From assembly GCA_023458875.1 (NCBI GenBank), contig JAEWXO010000046.1, forward strand, positions 1-64,000: a stretch of DNA of 64,000 bases, written 5' to 3'. The notes under the pieces were generated by a model that saw nothing but the letters and a program-made list of their open reading frames with translations, searched no databases and was not told the origin of the DNA. The position numbers and the translations under genes were made by a program. Position 1 is the first letter of the stretch. The number at the start of each line of letters is the position of its first letter. Positions 27,451 through 36,872 of this stretch are shown here, piece after piece. This DNA is from Bacillota bacterium (lineage in GTDB: Bacteria; Bacillota; Clostridia; Oscillospirales; Ruminococcaceae).

Positions 27451-28830
27451 TCAAACTTGATTTTTAAGTGATTCCGTTATTTCTTCAAGCTTCATTGCAT
27501 GTGAACCCTTGACTAAAACAGTGTCATCTTTTTCAAGAATTCCTTTTAATTTTTCTATAGCCTGGCTATTCGTATCAAAGTGATAGCAAATGATACTGCT
27601 GTTTGATTTTTGAGCGCCATCTATAATAAACTTTGACTGCTTACCGATACATATAAGCACGTCAACCCTCTGTGCTGCAAAAGCGCCTGTTTCAGTATGC
27701 ATCTTAGAAGAATTATCACCCAGCTCACCCATATCAGCCAATATTGCAACCCTTCTTCCTTGAAGAGTCCCCATTACCTCCAGAGAAGCTTTTACGGATT
27801 CAGGATTTGCATTATAACAGTCATTAATAATTGTAATATTATCAGTTTTGATAATATTAAATCTTCCGTCAATATTTTTAAAGGTTCTGATACCCGATAT
27901 GATTTTTTCTTCAGGCATTGAAAGTCTTCTGGCTATTGCATAAGCCGCAAGGGCATTAAGGATCATGTGTTTTCCGAGCGAAGGAATAAACACATCAACC
28001 GAATCTCCGTTGTGAACTATTTTAAACTGTGTTCCATCAAGACCACATGGCTTAATATCAGATGAATAAAAATCATTTTTTGTATCAAATCCAAAAAAAC
28101 ATGTATCAACATAATCAACTGTACTAAGCTTGTCATCATCACCGTTTAATACAGCTATTCCATCTTTCGAAAGAAATTTAAACATTTCGGTTTTTGCCTT
28201 TAATATGCCGTCTCTTGAACCCAGAAATTCAAGGTGCGCACAGCCGATATTAGTTATTACCGCTATATCAGGGCGGACCATCTTTGCAATATTCGTCATT
28301 TCCCCAAAGTGATTTATACCCATTTCTATAACTGCTGCTTCATGCTCATCTCTGAGGTTAAATAATGTCTGAGGAACTCCTATTTCATTATTAAGATTTC
28401 CCTCTGTTTTAAGTACATTAAAATGCTCCGACAGAACTGAATAAATAAGTTCTTTTGTAGAAGTTTTTCCTGAACTGCCGGATATTCCGATAACAGGAAC
28501 AGAAAAAAGACTACGGTAATATTCTGCTATATCCTTAAGAGCCTGAAATGTTGATTTTACTACAATATGCGGATTGTCGGTATTGTCAGGCTGATATTCT
28601 GTAAGTGTACATACAGCACCGCTTTCAAAAGCGGAAGTAATAAAATCATGCCCGTCAAAATGTTCACCATTTATAGGAATATACAAAAAACCGTCCTTTA
28701 TTTTTCTGCTGTCTATAGAAATATTTTTAATAATCAAATTTTTTTTATCGTCTGAGCAAATTAATCTGCCCCCGCATGAGTTTGCTACATCCTGCAGCGT
28801 CATTGGTTTCATCGGTGTCTGAGTATTCAA
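27451..28830 (-). CDS. murF: UDP-MurNAc-tripeptide--D-alanyl-D-alanine ligase
   Basis: Adds D-Ala-D-Ala to the peptidoglycan precursor. 459 residues with the Mur-ligase P-loop GISGSSGKTSTK, EMGINHFGEM, the central NALAAYAIA and NDCYNANPESVKASLE. The start is a TTG with AGGAG at normal spacing. It follows the D-Ala-D-Ala ligase gene by 23 bases, so substrate synthesis and use are coupled in one leftward operon. Confidence 0.96.
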   Translation of the reverse strand: MNTQTPMKPMTLQDVANSCGGRLICSDDKKNLIIKNISIDSRKIKDGFLYIPINGEHFDGHDFITSAFESGAVCTLTEYQPDNTDNPHIVVKSTFQALKDIAEYYRSLFSVPVIGISGSSGKTSTKELIYSVLSEHFNVLKTEGNLNNEIGVPQTLFNLRDEHEAAVIEMGINHFGEMTNIAKMVRPDIAVITNIGCAHLEFLGSRDGILKAKTEMFKFLSKDGIAVLNGDDDKLSTVDYVDTCFFGFDTKNDFYSSDIKPCGLDGTQFKIVHNGDSVDVFIPSLGKHMILNALAAYAIARRLSMPEEKIISGIRTFKNIDGRFNIIKTDNITIINDCYNANPESVKASLEVMGTLQGRRVAILADMGELGDNSSKMHTETGAFAAQRVDVLICIGKQSKFIIDGAQKSNSSIICYHFDTNSQAIEKLKGILEKDDTVLVKGSHAMKLEEITESLKNQV

Positions 28831-28853
28831 AATAATTTCTCCTTTTTAAGTGT

Positions 28854-29888
28854 CTAAAATCTTTCAAGAGACTTTTTGATGATAAGATCGCATAAATCAG
28901 CATGATTAATGCCAATAACAGCTGCTTCCTGCGGAATAAGTGATGTAGGTGTCATACCAGGAAGCGTATTTGATTCCAGGCAGAATATTTCACCGTCTTC
29001 ACGAAGAAGAAAATCAAATCTCGAATAAACATTTAATTTAAGGCATTCAAACGCCTTTTCTGCAGCCTGCTGCATCTTCACTGTTGTTTCACTGTCAAGC
29101 TCAGCCGGACAAACTTCTTTTGTTTTTCCTGAATATTTGTTTTTGTAATCGTAAAATCCGTCAGAAATTATCTCTATAACAGGAAGAGCCTTTCCATCAA
29201 ATATTCCTACTGAAAATTCACGGCCTTTTATAAATTCTTCAACTACAATTTCATCTTCATATCTGAAGCTTTCCTGAATAGCTGATTCAAAATTCTCCTT
29301 TGTATCAGCTATTGATACACCTATACTTGAACCTCCGCTGCATGGCTTAACCACACAAGGAAACACTGACCACTGGTTGAGCTTGCCGTTTTTATACTCA
29401 TGTATTGTACATGAAAGTCCGTTTGCCATCTGAATACCGTTTCCTATAAGCAGCTGCCTTGTAATGCCCTTATTCATTGAATTTGCACTTCCGATATAAT
29501 CGGATCCTGTATATTTTATACCCAGAAGATCAAATGTTGCCTGTATTTTTCCATCTTCGCCGTTCGCACCATGAAGGCCCATAAAAACGATATCTGATTT
29601 TTTACATATATCAAGAACATTTTTACCGAAAAATCCGTCATCACTTTTTCCTCTTTGTTGTTTTATTTTATTTAAATCAGGCTCAGATGATGCTATAGAC
29701 GCAGAAATTTTTTCAAAATCAATATTTGTTGTGAATGCTTCATCTGCTTTTACATCTGTCCCCATATATACATCAAGTAAAAATACATTATGTCCTTTTG
29801 CCTTTAATGACCTTGCACACATAAGACCTGAATTAAGACTTACGTCCCTTTCGGCGCTTAAACCGCCGGCTAAAACTGTTATGTTCAT
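28854..29888 (-). CDS. ddl: D-alanine--D-alanine ligase
   Basis: An ATP-grasp ligase of 344 residues: VLAGGLSAERDVSLNSG, GLHGANGEDGKIQATFDL, KPCSGGSSIGVS and the C-terminal ESNTLPGMTPTSLIP. The ATG at 29888 is chosen because GGAGG sits directly upstream; the ATG twelve bases further up would overlap that site. Operon with murF. Confidence 0.96.
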   Translation of the reverse strand: MNITVLAGGLSAERDVSLNSGLMCARSLKAKGHNVFLLDVYMGTDVKADEAFTTNIDFEKISASIASSEPDLNKIKQQRGKSDDGFFGKNVLDICKKSDIVFMGLHGANGEDGKIQATFDLLGIKYTGSDYIGSANSMNKGITRQLLIGNGIQMANGLSCTIHEYKNGKLNQWSVFPCVVKPCSGGSSIGVSIADTKENFESAIQESFRYEDEIVVEEFIKGREFSVGIFDGKALPVIEIISDGFYDYKNKYSGKTKEVCPAELDSETTVKMQQAAEKAFECLKLNVYSRFDFLLREDGEIFCLESNTLPGMTPTSLIPQEAAVIGINHADLCDLIIKKSLERF

Positions 29889-29989
29889 AATTTCCTCCAC
29901 AGAGTTAAAATTTGCATTTACGCATACTACTATATTATACTATTAAATTAATCATAATGCAATAAAATTTATTTTTTTAAAAGTATCAA

Positions 29990-30070
29990 GCTACTAAAGC
30001 GATGTATATATAAGCGAAGTCCAGGCGATCGGAAAGCCCGGTCGATTCCACAGATCCGAAATCTCTGCAA
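29990..30070 (+). repeat. Dispersed two-hairpin repeat, copy 4
   Basis: It starts CTAAAGCGATG-TATATATAAGC, nearly identical to copy 3, then GAAGTCCAGGC-GATCGGAAA-GCCCGG. The second stem is decayed (TCGATTC...GATCCGA). It lies between ddl and the ybaK gene, both leftward, but has the same plus orientation as the other copies. Confidence 0.7.
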
Positions 30071-30087
30071 TAATAAATCTATATGTC

Positions 30088-30573
30088 TCATACTGTGATT
30101 TTATCAAATTTAGCATTAATTACTTCTCTAAGATTAACAGGCGAAATCTCAATCTGTGTACCTATTTTTCCTCCGCTTACATATATGGTATCATTTTCAA
30201 GCGCACTTGAATCAATAACTGTTGCAAATTGTTTTTTCATTCCGACAGGAGAGCATCCGCCTCTTATGTACCCGGTTATTTTCAGCAAATCCTTTACAGC
30301 AAGCATTTCTACAGATTTGACACCTGTTGATTTTGCAGCAGCTTTAAGATTCAGTTCCTCATTTACCGGAATACAGAAAACAAAGTATTCTGTTTTTCCG
30401 TCTGTGTTCTTATGAAATGTAACCAATGTTTTGAAGCACTTCTCAAACGGAATATTTAATGTCTCAGCTACATGCAAACCATCCACCTGACCATCAGATA
30501 CATAAAAATACGGTTCATATTTTACTTTTAATTTATCGAGAATTCTCATAACATTAGTCTTATTATCTTTCAT
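30088..30573 (-). CDS. Cys-tRNA(Pro)/Cys-tRNA(Cys) deacylase, YbaK/EbsC type
   Basis: A 161-residue trans-editing protein of the ProRS INS superfamily. The catalytic-site Lys is in LKAAAKSTG and the binding motif is GYIRGGCSPVGMKKQF. ATG start after AGGAGAGG. It is the second trans-editing protein in this window after AlaX. Confidence 0.88.
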   Translation of the reverse strand: MKDNKTNVMRILDKLKVKYEPYFYVSDGQVDGLHVAETLNIPFEKCFKTLVTFHKNTDGKTEYFVFCIPVNEELNLKAAAKSTGVKSVEMLAVKDLLKITGYIRGGCSPVGMKKQFATVIDSSALENDTIYVSGGKIGTQIEISPVNLREVINAKFDKITV

Positions 30574-30763
30574 CAAAAAACCTCTCCTTTGAAAAAATTT
30601 TATTCCAACAAAGAGTATATCATATTAATCCGGAAAAAACAATAATAGAACTAAGTATGTTTAATAATTAACAGTCATAAATTTCCATTTATTTGCATAT
30701 GATTAATGCATAAGACATTTTATCATTCTTTTATTAAAGGACATGATAAGGAAATGAGGTTTT

Positions 30764-31489
30764 ATGCTTAAATCAAACAGGGTGAACAAATGCACGGTTT
30801 TGCTAAGCAGTACACTAACTGGATTTTTCTTATTCAGTACTGTTATATGTGGTCAGCATAATAACAAAATACCCGTAACAACAAATCTGACAGATAATTA
30901 TCCGTCATCCGAGTCTGGAAGTTCAGAGAAAGTAACCAGTGTAACATCTTCTGTGTGCCAGACAAAAAAAGCATATGTTACTTCAGTTACAACCACATGC
31001 AATACATCAGATTCAGCTTCTGTGACTGAAAGCGTAACAACAGCTAAAGAAGAAACTATTCAGGAGACATGCTTCACAGATACTCCTGAAGTATTACAGA
31101 CTCCGGAGGTTCAGCCGATCCCTCAGCTATATGACAATACATATATATCAGAAAATTCACCTGAATTAAATACGGATATCGAACTTACATTTCTGGGTAC
31201 GTTTGAATCCACAGCTTATACATGGACAGGCTGCAGATGTGCTTCAGGAAATTACCCTTACAGTCATTTAAATTCAGAAGGCGTTGATTTTCGTACAGTT
31301 GCAGTTGACAGTAGTATCATCGCACTTGGTACACGCCTTTATATAGAAGCAGGGGATTATAGTGGCTTTGTTATTGCTGAGGACACTGGCGGTGCAATAA
31401 ACGGATATATAATGGATTTATATATGGATAGCTATGATGAATGTATAAACTGGGGAAGACGTGATATAAATGTATATATCTTAAACTGA
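30764..31489 (+). CDS. Secreted 3D-domain protein (RlpA/Sps-like wall hydrolase domain)
   Basis: A 241-residue protein with an N-terminal membrane/signal segment (~residues 12-30), a long Ser/Thr/Pro-rich spacer (~35-140) and a C-terminal 3D domain. The name-giving Asp residues are visible: VAVDSSIIALGTRLYI, VIAEDTGGAI and MDLYMDSYDEC. This double-psi beta-barrel occurs in wall-lytic and resuscitation factors. It carries two extra Cys (GCRCASG) and one later Cys that could form a disulfide. Probable role: peptidoglycan remodelling outside the cell. Confidence 0.8.
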   Translation: MLKSNRVNKCTVLLSSTLTGFFLFSTVICGQHNNKIPVTTNLTDNYPSSESGSSEKVTSVTSSVCQTKKAYVTSVTTTCNTSDSASVTESVTTAKEETIQETCFTDTPEVLQTPEVQPIPQLYDNTYISENSPELNTDIELTFLGTFESTAYTWTGCRCASGNYPYSHLNSEGVDFRTVAVDSSIIALGTRLYIEAGDYSGFVIAEDTGGAINGYIMDLYMDSYDECINWGRRDINVYILN

Positions 31490-31592
31490 CAAAAACTCAT
31501 ACAAATTAATTTATCTATGGTCTTGTTATTTGCGTAACATTAAGATATAATAAATATATTGATTTTAATATACAGACATGGAGGAAATTTAT

Positions 31593-33398
31593 ATGAGTCA
31601 ATCAGAAAAAATACAGGACCGCTCTCAGGCAGATAAAAAATTTACATGGGCAATAAACGATATATATATAAATGATCAGGCATGGAAAAATGATTACGAT
31701 GAGATAAAAAGATGCATACCGATTATTTCTTCTTACAAAGGTAAACTGTCTCATTCTTCCGAATCATTACACTCATATCTGAAATTAAATGATAAAATAA
31801 CTATTTTATTTGATAGTTTAATTAATTATGCACACAGGAAACGTGATGAAGACAACAGAAATTCTGTTTATCAGGAAATGTGCGGACAGCTTTCTGCACT
31901 TATATCAGAAGTATCAGATGTATCATCATTTGAAATTCCTGAAATACTGAATATAGATGACAGTACGCTTGATGTATTCTATTCCGAAAATGCAGAGCTT
32001 GGAATATACCAGACATATTTAAAACGTCTGAAAAAAAGAAAAGAGCATATCCTGTCAGAAGCAGAAGAACGGATAATGGCACTTGCCGGTCAGATGAAGG
32101 AAGCACCTGATAATATATATTCTGTATTTAATGATGCAGAGCTTGAATTCCCTGATGCAATTGACTCAAATGGAAATAGACATCAGGTAACACACGGAAC
32201 ATATATTCCGCTTGTAAAGAGTGATGACCGGATACTAAGAAAATCAGCGTTTGAGTCACTCTATTCTGTTTACGGAAAATACAAAAACACTCTTGCTTCA
32301 ATGCTTTCGGCACAGACAAAACAGCTTTCATTCAATTCAAAGGCAAGAAGATACGAATCATCACTTCATGCATCTCTTGACGCAAATGAAGTACCGGTTT
32401 CCGTTTATTATAATCTGATAGATGCTGTTCATAACAATATGGAGTATATGTACAAATACGTAAGACTTCGTAAAAAGCTTATGAATCTTGATGAACTTCA
32501 TATGTATGATTTATATACCCCGGTTATAAATAACTGTGATATAAAAATTAATTATGAGGATGCAAAAAGAACTGTTTATGAGGCTCTTTGCCCTTTGGGA
32601 GAAAAATATCTTGATATATTAAAAAACGGCTTTGAAAACAGGTGGATCGATGTATATGAGAATACAGGCAAAACCAGCGGTGCATACTCAGCGGGTGCAA
32701 GAATCCATCCATTCGTTCTTCTTAACCATAAGGATACACTTAATTGTGAATTTACATTGGCTCATGAAATGGGACATGCAATCCACTCATACCTTTCAAA
32801 CAAAGAGCAGCCTGTTATTTATTCAGAATACGTTATCTTTGTTGCAGAAGTAGCTTCTACGTGTAACGAGGCACTCCTTATGGAATATCTATTAAAAAAT
32901 ACAAAAGATAAAATGCAAAAAGCGTATCTGATAAATTATTTTCTCGAACAATTCAGAACAACTCTGTACCGTCAGACAATGTTTGCAGAATTTGAGCTGA
33001 AAATAAATCAGATGACTGAAAACGGTGAAGGAATTACAGCTGATAATCTGTCTGAGATTTATGGCAACCTGAACAGATTGTATTTTGGCGATGATATTGT
33101 AATTGATGATGAAATAAAGCTTGAATGGGCACGTATTCCTCATTTCTATTATAATTATTATGTTTATCAGTATGCAACAGGCTATTCTGCTGCAATAGCA
33201 CTTTCAAGAAAGATATTAAATGAGGGTAAAGGTGCAACAGACAAATATATCGAATTTTTAAGCGGAGGGTGCTCTCAGACACCAATTGAATTGTTAAAAA
33301 CAGCAGGCGTTGATATGACAACACAGAAACCAATCAATGAAGCACTGCAAATATTCAATGAATTAATAGATGAACTTGATAATTTACTGTCGGAATAG
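31593..33398 (+). CDS. pepF: Oligoendopeptidase F
   Basis: A cytosolic zinc metallopeptidase of family M3B, ~601 residues. The zinc site is AHEMGHAIHSYL (HExxH) with the third ligand Glu in VAEVASTCNEALL about 25 residues later. The ATG at 31593 is preferred; GGAGG lies 10 bases before it, inside the slightly longer open frame. It degrades oligopeptides of roughly 6-20 residues. Confidence 0.94.
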   Translation: MSQSEKIQDRSQADKKFTWAINDIYINDQAWKNDYDEIKRCIPIISSYKGKLSHSSESLHSYLKLNDKITILFDSLINYAHRKRDEDNRNSVYQEMCGQLSALISEVSDVSSFEIPEILNIDDSTLDVFYSENAELGIYQTYLKRLKKRKEHILSEAEERIMALAGQMKEAPDNIYSVFNDAELEFPDAIDSNGNRHQVTHGTYIPLVKSDDRILRKSAFESLYSVYGKYKNTLASMLSAQTKQLSFNSKARRYESSLHASLDANEVPVSVYYNLIDAVHNNMEYMYKYVRLRKKLMNLDELHMYDLYTPVINNCDIKINYEDAKRTVYEALCPLGEKYLDILKNGFENRWIDVYENTGKTSGAYSAGARIHPFVLLNHKDTLNCEFTLAHEMGHAIHSYLSNKEQPVIYSEYVIFVAEVASTCNEALLMEYLLKNTKDKMQKAYLINYFLEQFRTTLYRQTMFAEFELKINQMTENGEGITADNLSEIYGNLNRLYFGDDIVIDDEIKLEWARIPHFYYNYYVYQYATGYSAAIALSRKILNEGKGATDKYIEFLSGGCSQTPIELLKTAGVDMTTQKPINEALQIFNELIDELDNLLSE

Positions 33399-33491
33399 GT
33401 TATTTATACTATAAATTTATTTAATTATGTACTATAAATATGCTATTAGATATAACCAATATTACAATTTATTTAAAATTAATATTTTTAC

Positions 33492-33566
33492 TTGTATTCA
33501 ATTTTTGACTGTGGTATAATAATGTAGTCGCTAGCGTTTATTGGCGTCTGGCGACTATATTTTTTT
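33492..33566 (+). promoter_or_regulatory. Consensus promoter running directly into a terminator-like hairpin
   Basis: TTGTAT at 33492-33497, a 17-base spacer and TATAAT at 33515-33520 (with extended TGG) predict a start near 33527. The RNA would begin in TAGTCGC (33525-33531), which pairs with GCGACTA (33551-33557) through an inner bulged stem, followed by ATATTTTTTT. Either this is the pepF terminator with a promoter overlapping it, or a very short RNA or attenuated leader for the lipoprotein gene at 33618. Confidence 0.6.
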
Positions 33567-33617
33567 ATGAATTTGTTCATGGATTAACAATAAAAACTAT
33601 TTTTTGGAGGAAACATA

Positions 33618-34430
33618 ATGAAAAAAATATTAGCAGGAGTACTTGCACTTTCTATGGTATTGGTTATATCGTCATGTGGAAAGGATGATAAATCTTCAAA
33701 GAAAAGCAAGGACAGCAAAGAAAAAGCAGCTGTTACTTCTGAAACTGAGGAGACAACTGAAGAATCATCAGAATCAAAGGATTCTTCTTCAGAAGTTATC
33801 ATTGATAGCAGCAATGAAGTGGATATTGACAAATCAAAGCTGACATATGATTTTAAAGGACTTGCAAGCGAACCATACATTACAGTACTCACATCAGATA
33901 AATACATGCTCAAATACTCAGTGCCTGATTATGGAATGTCACAGACTGTATATCTTGACGGTGAAAATGAATTTATGACAATCGAAATGTCAGGAATTGA
34001 ATATTCAATGTTGTATCTTGACAAAGCTCAGTACATGTTAGGCAATAACCAGTATGCTAAGGATGATTCTAAGATAACAGATATTGAAGGCCTTGGAGTT
34101 TCTAAAATGTTTTCAAACTTTGCTTTATACGAGAGCGGAGAAGAAGATATTGACGGCAAAACATACAAATATGATGAATACTATCAGGAGTCAGCAGATT
34201 CACTGATTAAACTGTTAATTTCAGAAGACGGAGATTTATATGCACTTGAAAGCCAGGATGTATACATGCTAGTTGATGAATTCAGCGCTGATTTTGATTC
34301 ATCAAAAATTATGGCAATTCCTGAAGGCGCAACAGAAGTCTCTGCAGATGAGCTTAGACAATCATTATATGGCCGAGCATCAGATGAAGATGCAGGAGCA
34401 GGAGCAGTTGATTCATCAATAGCTGAATAA
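33618..34430 (+). CDS. Lipoprotein of unknown function
   Basis: A 270-residue protein with a classic lipoprotein signal (MKKILAGVLALSMVLVISSC), a Lys/Ser/Glu-rich linker to about residue 70, and a beta-rich acidic domain that resembles small extracellular lipoproteins with LolA/LppX-like folds; no family can be assigned by eye. GGAGG-led ATG. It has its own promoter at 33492, and the L21 promoter starts just after its stop. Confidence 0.65.
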   Translation: MKKILAGVLALSMVLVISSCGKDDKSSKKSKDSKEKAAVTSETEETTEESSESKDSSSEVIIDSSNEVDIDKSKLTYDFKGLASEPYITVLTSDKYMLKYSVPDYGMSQTVYLDGENEFMTIEMSGIEYSMLYLDKAQYMLGNNQYAKDDSKITDIEGLGVSKMFSNFALYESGEEDIDGKTYKYDEYYQESADSLIKLLISEDGDLYALESQDVYMLVDEFSADFDSSKIMAIPEGATEVSADELRQSLYGRASDEDAGAGAVDSSIAE

Positions 34431-34433
34431 CAC

Positions 34434-34556
34434 TTGACAAAATGATATTAATATGTTAGAATTATTAAGCCGCATGTATTCAGGTTTTTTAAAATGCTGA
34501 ATTTTAATTCCGCATTACCTTTTGCAGCGAGTTTTTTGGAAAGGAAGTAAACCAAA
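34434..34556 (+). promoter_or_regulatory. Promoter and structured leader of rplU-prp-rpmA
   Basis: TTGACA at 34434-34439, exactly 17 bases, then TAGAAT at 34457-34462. About 90 bases of leader follow, with a hairpin ATTCAG...CTGAAT (34478-34502) and GCCGCAT/CCGCATTACC repeats before GGAAAGGAAG. Its position matches the L21 leader RNA of Firmicutes, which allows autoregulation by L21; the match is by context, not by alignment. Confidence 0.6.
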
Positions 34557-34871
34557 ATGTACGCAATTATTGAAACTGGTGGTAAGCAATATCAAGTAAA
34601 AGAGGGCGACGTAGTTTTCATCGAAAAGCTTTGCGTTGAAGCTGATGAAACAGTAAACTTCGATAAAGTCGTTGCAGTTAATAATGACAATGGTATGACA
34701 GTTGGCGCTCCATACGTAAATAACGCTTCTGTTACTGCTAAAGTTATTAAAAACGGTAAAGGCAAGAAGATTAATATTCTTACTTACAAGCCAAAAAAAG
34801 GTTCATCAATGAGAAGACAAGGTCACAGACAGCCTTACACTCAGGTTAAAATTGAAGCAATCAAGGCTTAG
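34557..34871 (+). CDS. rplU: 50S ribosomal protein L21
   Basis: 104 residues beginning MYAIIETGGKQYQVKEGD and ending in the conserved KPKKGSSMRRQGHRQPYT segment of bacterial L21, a 23S rRNA-binding protein. First gene of the L21-Prp-L27 operon, with two bases to the next gene. Confidence 0.98.
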   Translation: MYAIIETGGKQYQVKEGDVVFIEKLCVEADETVNFDKVVAVNNDNGMTVGAPYVNNASVTAKVIKNGKGKKINILTYKPKKGSSMRRQGHRQPYTQVKIEAIKA

Positions 34872-34873
34872 TT

Positions 34874-35188
34874 ATGGTTACCGCTGTTTTTTATAAAAAA
34901 AGTGGAAATCTTTCAGGCTTTAAGGTAAGCGGTCATGCAGAATATGATGATTTTGGTCTTGATATTGTTTGTGCAAGTATAACATCAGCTGTTCAGTTGA
35001 CATGTAATCTTATAACAGATTATTTTAAGATTAAATCTGAAGTATCTGCTAAAAATAACACTGTTACCTTAAAAGTTGTGGATATTAATGAAGAAGCTTC
35101 TTTGATTATTGATAATTTAAAAAATCACTTGGAGCTTATTTCAGAGGAATTTGAAAATGCAATTATAATTAAAATTTCGGAGGTGTAA
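34874..35188 (+). CDS. prp: Ribosomal-processing cysteine protease Prp
   Basis: A 104-residue cysteine protease with the catalytic His and Cys in SGHAEYDDFGLDIVCASITS. It removes the N-terminal extension of L27 in Firmicutes. The substrate is encoded by the next gene and has the expected cleavage site, so gene order and target agree. Confidence 0.95.
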   Translation: MVTAVFYKKSGNLSGFKVSGHAEYDDFGLDIVCASITSAVQLTCNLITDYFKIKSEVSAKNNTVTLKVVDINEEASLIIDNLKNHLELISEEFENAIIIKISEV

Positions 35189-35191
35189 GTT

Positions 35192-35473
35192 ATGTTAAAA
35201 CTTAGTATGCAATTTTTTGCTCATAAAAAGGGAAGCGGTTCAACTAAGAACGGTCGTGATTCTGAGTCAAAAAGATTAGGTGTAAAGAGAGCAGACGGTC
35301 AGTATGTTCTGGCTGGAAATATTATTGTTCGTCAGCGTGGCACTCATATTCATCCAGGTAACGGTGTAGGTATCGGCTCTGATGATACTTTATTTGCTAA
35401 AGTTAATGGTAAAGTAAAGTTTGAGCGTCTTGGCCGTGATCGTAAAAAGGTATCTGTTTACGCTGTGCAGTAA
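35192..35473 (+). CDS. rpmA: 50S ribosomal protein L27 (with Prp-cleaved extension)
   Basis: 93 residues starting MLKLSMQFFAHKKGSGST. The MLKLSMQFF extension before AHKKG is the Prp cleavage motif; the mature tail reaches the peptidyl transferase centre. Conserved GTHIHPGNGVGIG follows. A terminator lies downstream. Confidence 0.98.
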   Translation: MLKLSMQFFAHKKGSGSTKNGRDSESKRLGVKRADGQYVLAGNIIVRQRGTHIHPGNGVGIGSDDTLFAKVNGKVKFERLGRDRKKVSVYAVQ

Positions 35474-35496
35474 TTATCAAGACTTTTATTGCATTA

Positions 35497-35526
35497 AAAA
35501 TCCCGAGCTTATGCTTGGGATTTTCT
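35497..35526 (+). terminator. Rho-independent terminator of the L21-L27 operon
   Basis: AAAATCCCGAGC (35497-35508) pairs with GCTTGGGATTTT (35513-35524) around a four-base loop, ending in TTTTCTT. Confidence 0.92.
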
Positions 35527-35586
35527 TATATTATGTTTCACTCATAATCATGTGCGTATAAGCACACATGAAAGGAAGTCTATAGG

Positions 35587-36864
35587 ATGTTTGTAGATAA
35601 AGCTCGAATTAAAGTAAAAGCTGGAGATGGCGGGGACGGTGCAGTCTCTTTCTATCGTGAAAAATATGTTGCCGCCGGCGGACCTGACGGAGGAAACGGG
35701 GGAGACGGAGGAAATGTCATCTTTGAAATAGATGATAATTTTTCCACCCTTATTGATTTCAAATACAAGAAAAAATACGTAGCAAACAAAGGACAAGACG
35801 GTGGCGCAAAACATTGCACCGGAAAAAATGCTGAAGATTTAATTATCAAGGTTCCTCGCGGAACAGTTGTCCGTGATGCTAAAACCGGAAGAATAATGGC
35901 TGATTTATCAAAAAAAGATAAGCAGATCATTGCAAAGGGTGGAAAAGGCGGAAAAGGAAATTCCGTATTCAAATCATCAACACGTCAGATACCGAGATTT
36001 GCAAAGCCTGGCTATCCTGGAGAAGAATTTGAAATTATTTTAGAATTAAAGCTTCTGGCAGATGTGGGTCTTGTCGGATTCCCTAATGTGGGAAAATCAA
36101 CATTAATTTCTATTGTCAGTCAGGCTAAACCTGAAATAGCGAATTATCATTTTACCACACTTGTTCCGGTATTAGGTGTTGTAAAAATTGAAGCAGGAAA
36201 ATCATTTGTCATGGCTGATATTCCTGGATTGATTGAAGGTGCAAGTGACGGTATAGGACTTGGGCATGAGTTCTTAAGACATGTAGAAAGATGCCGTCTT
36301 ATCGTTCATATCCTTGATGTTTCAGGTTCTGAAGGACGTAATCCGATTGATGATTTTAATATAATCAATCAGGAGCTCGAAAAATTCAGTGAAGATCTCG
36401 CAAAATCTCCCCAAATTGTTGCAGCGAACAAAACAGATATGGCAACCCCTGAACAAATCATCGAGCTTAAAGAATATATTGAAGGTAAGGGGTATAAATT
36501 TTTTGAAATTTCAGCTGCAACTACCTACGGAACATCGGATCTGATTAAATTTATTTCACAGGAGCTTGATAAACTTCCTCCGATAAAAGAATATGAGCCT
36601 GAGGAAATTTCACAGGAAGAAATTCAGCTTAAAGAAGATTCAAAGAAGAAAATTACGGTAAGAAAAGAAGACGGCATATATTATGTTGAAGCTTATTGGC
36701 TTGAGCCTATTCTGCGTACAGTTGACCTTGATGATTATTCGTCATTACAGTATCTTCAGAGAGTACTTCAGACAAACGGAGTATTCAAAAAGCTTGAAGA
36801 TATGGGAATTGATGAAGGTGAAACTGTTAATATTCTTGGATTTGAATTCGAGTATATTATTTAG
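35587..36864 (+). CDS. obgE: GTPase Obg/CgtA
   Basis: A 425-residue ribosome-assembly GTPase. The N-terminal glycine-rich Obg domain (AGDGGDGAVSFYREK) is followed by the G domain with GFPNVGKST (P-loop), DIPGLIEGA and NKTD, and a C-terminal OCT domain (from about residue 350). First of a run of RNA/ribosome genes: mini-RNase III, yebC and rlmA. Confidence 0.97.
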   Translation: MFVDKARIKVKAGDGGDGAVSFYREKYVAAGGPDGGNGGDGGNVIFEIDDNFSTLIDFKYKKKYVANKGQDGGAKHCTGKNAEDLIIKVPRGTVVRDAKTGRIMADLSKKDKQIIAKGGKGGKGNSVFKSSTRQIPRFAKPGYPGEEFEIILELKLLADVGLVGFPNVGKSTLISIVSQAKPEIANYHFTTLVPVLGVVKIEAGKSFVMADIPGLIEGASDGIGLGHEFLRHVERCRLIVHILDVSGSEGRNPIDDFNIINQELEKFSEDLAKSPQIVAANKTDMATPEQIIELKEYIEGKGYKFFEISAATTYGTSDLIKFISQELDKLPPIKEYEPEEISQEEIQLKEDSKKKITVRKEDGIYYVEAYWLEPILRTVDLDDYSSLQYLQRVLQTNGVFKKLEDMGIDEGETVNILGFEFEYII

Positions 36865-36872
36865 AGGTGATT

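Noticed and set aside
30083..30415. Plus-strand ORF of 110 codons opposite ybaK
   Set aside because: It lies wholly antisense to a clear YbaK/EbsC gene, lacks a Shine-Dalgarno and shows no domain; a shadow frame.
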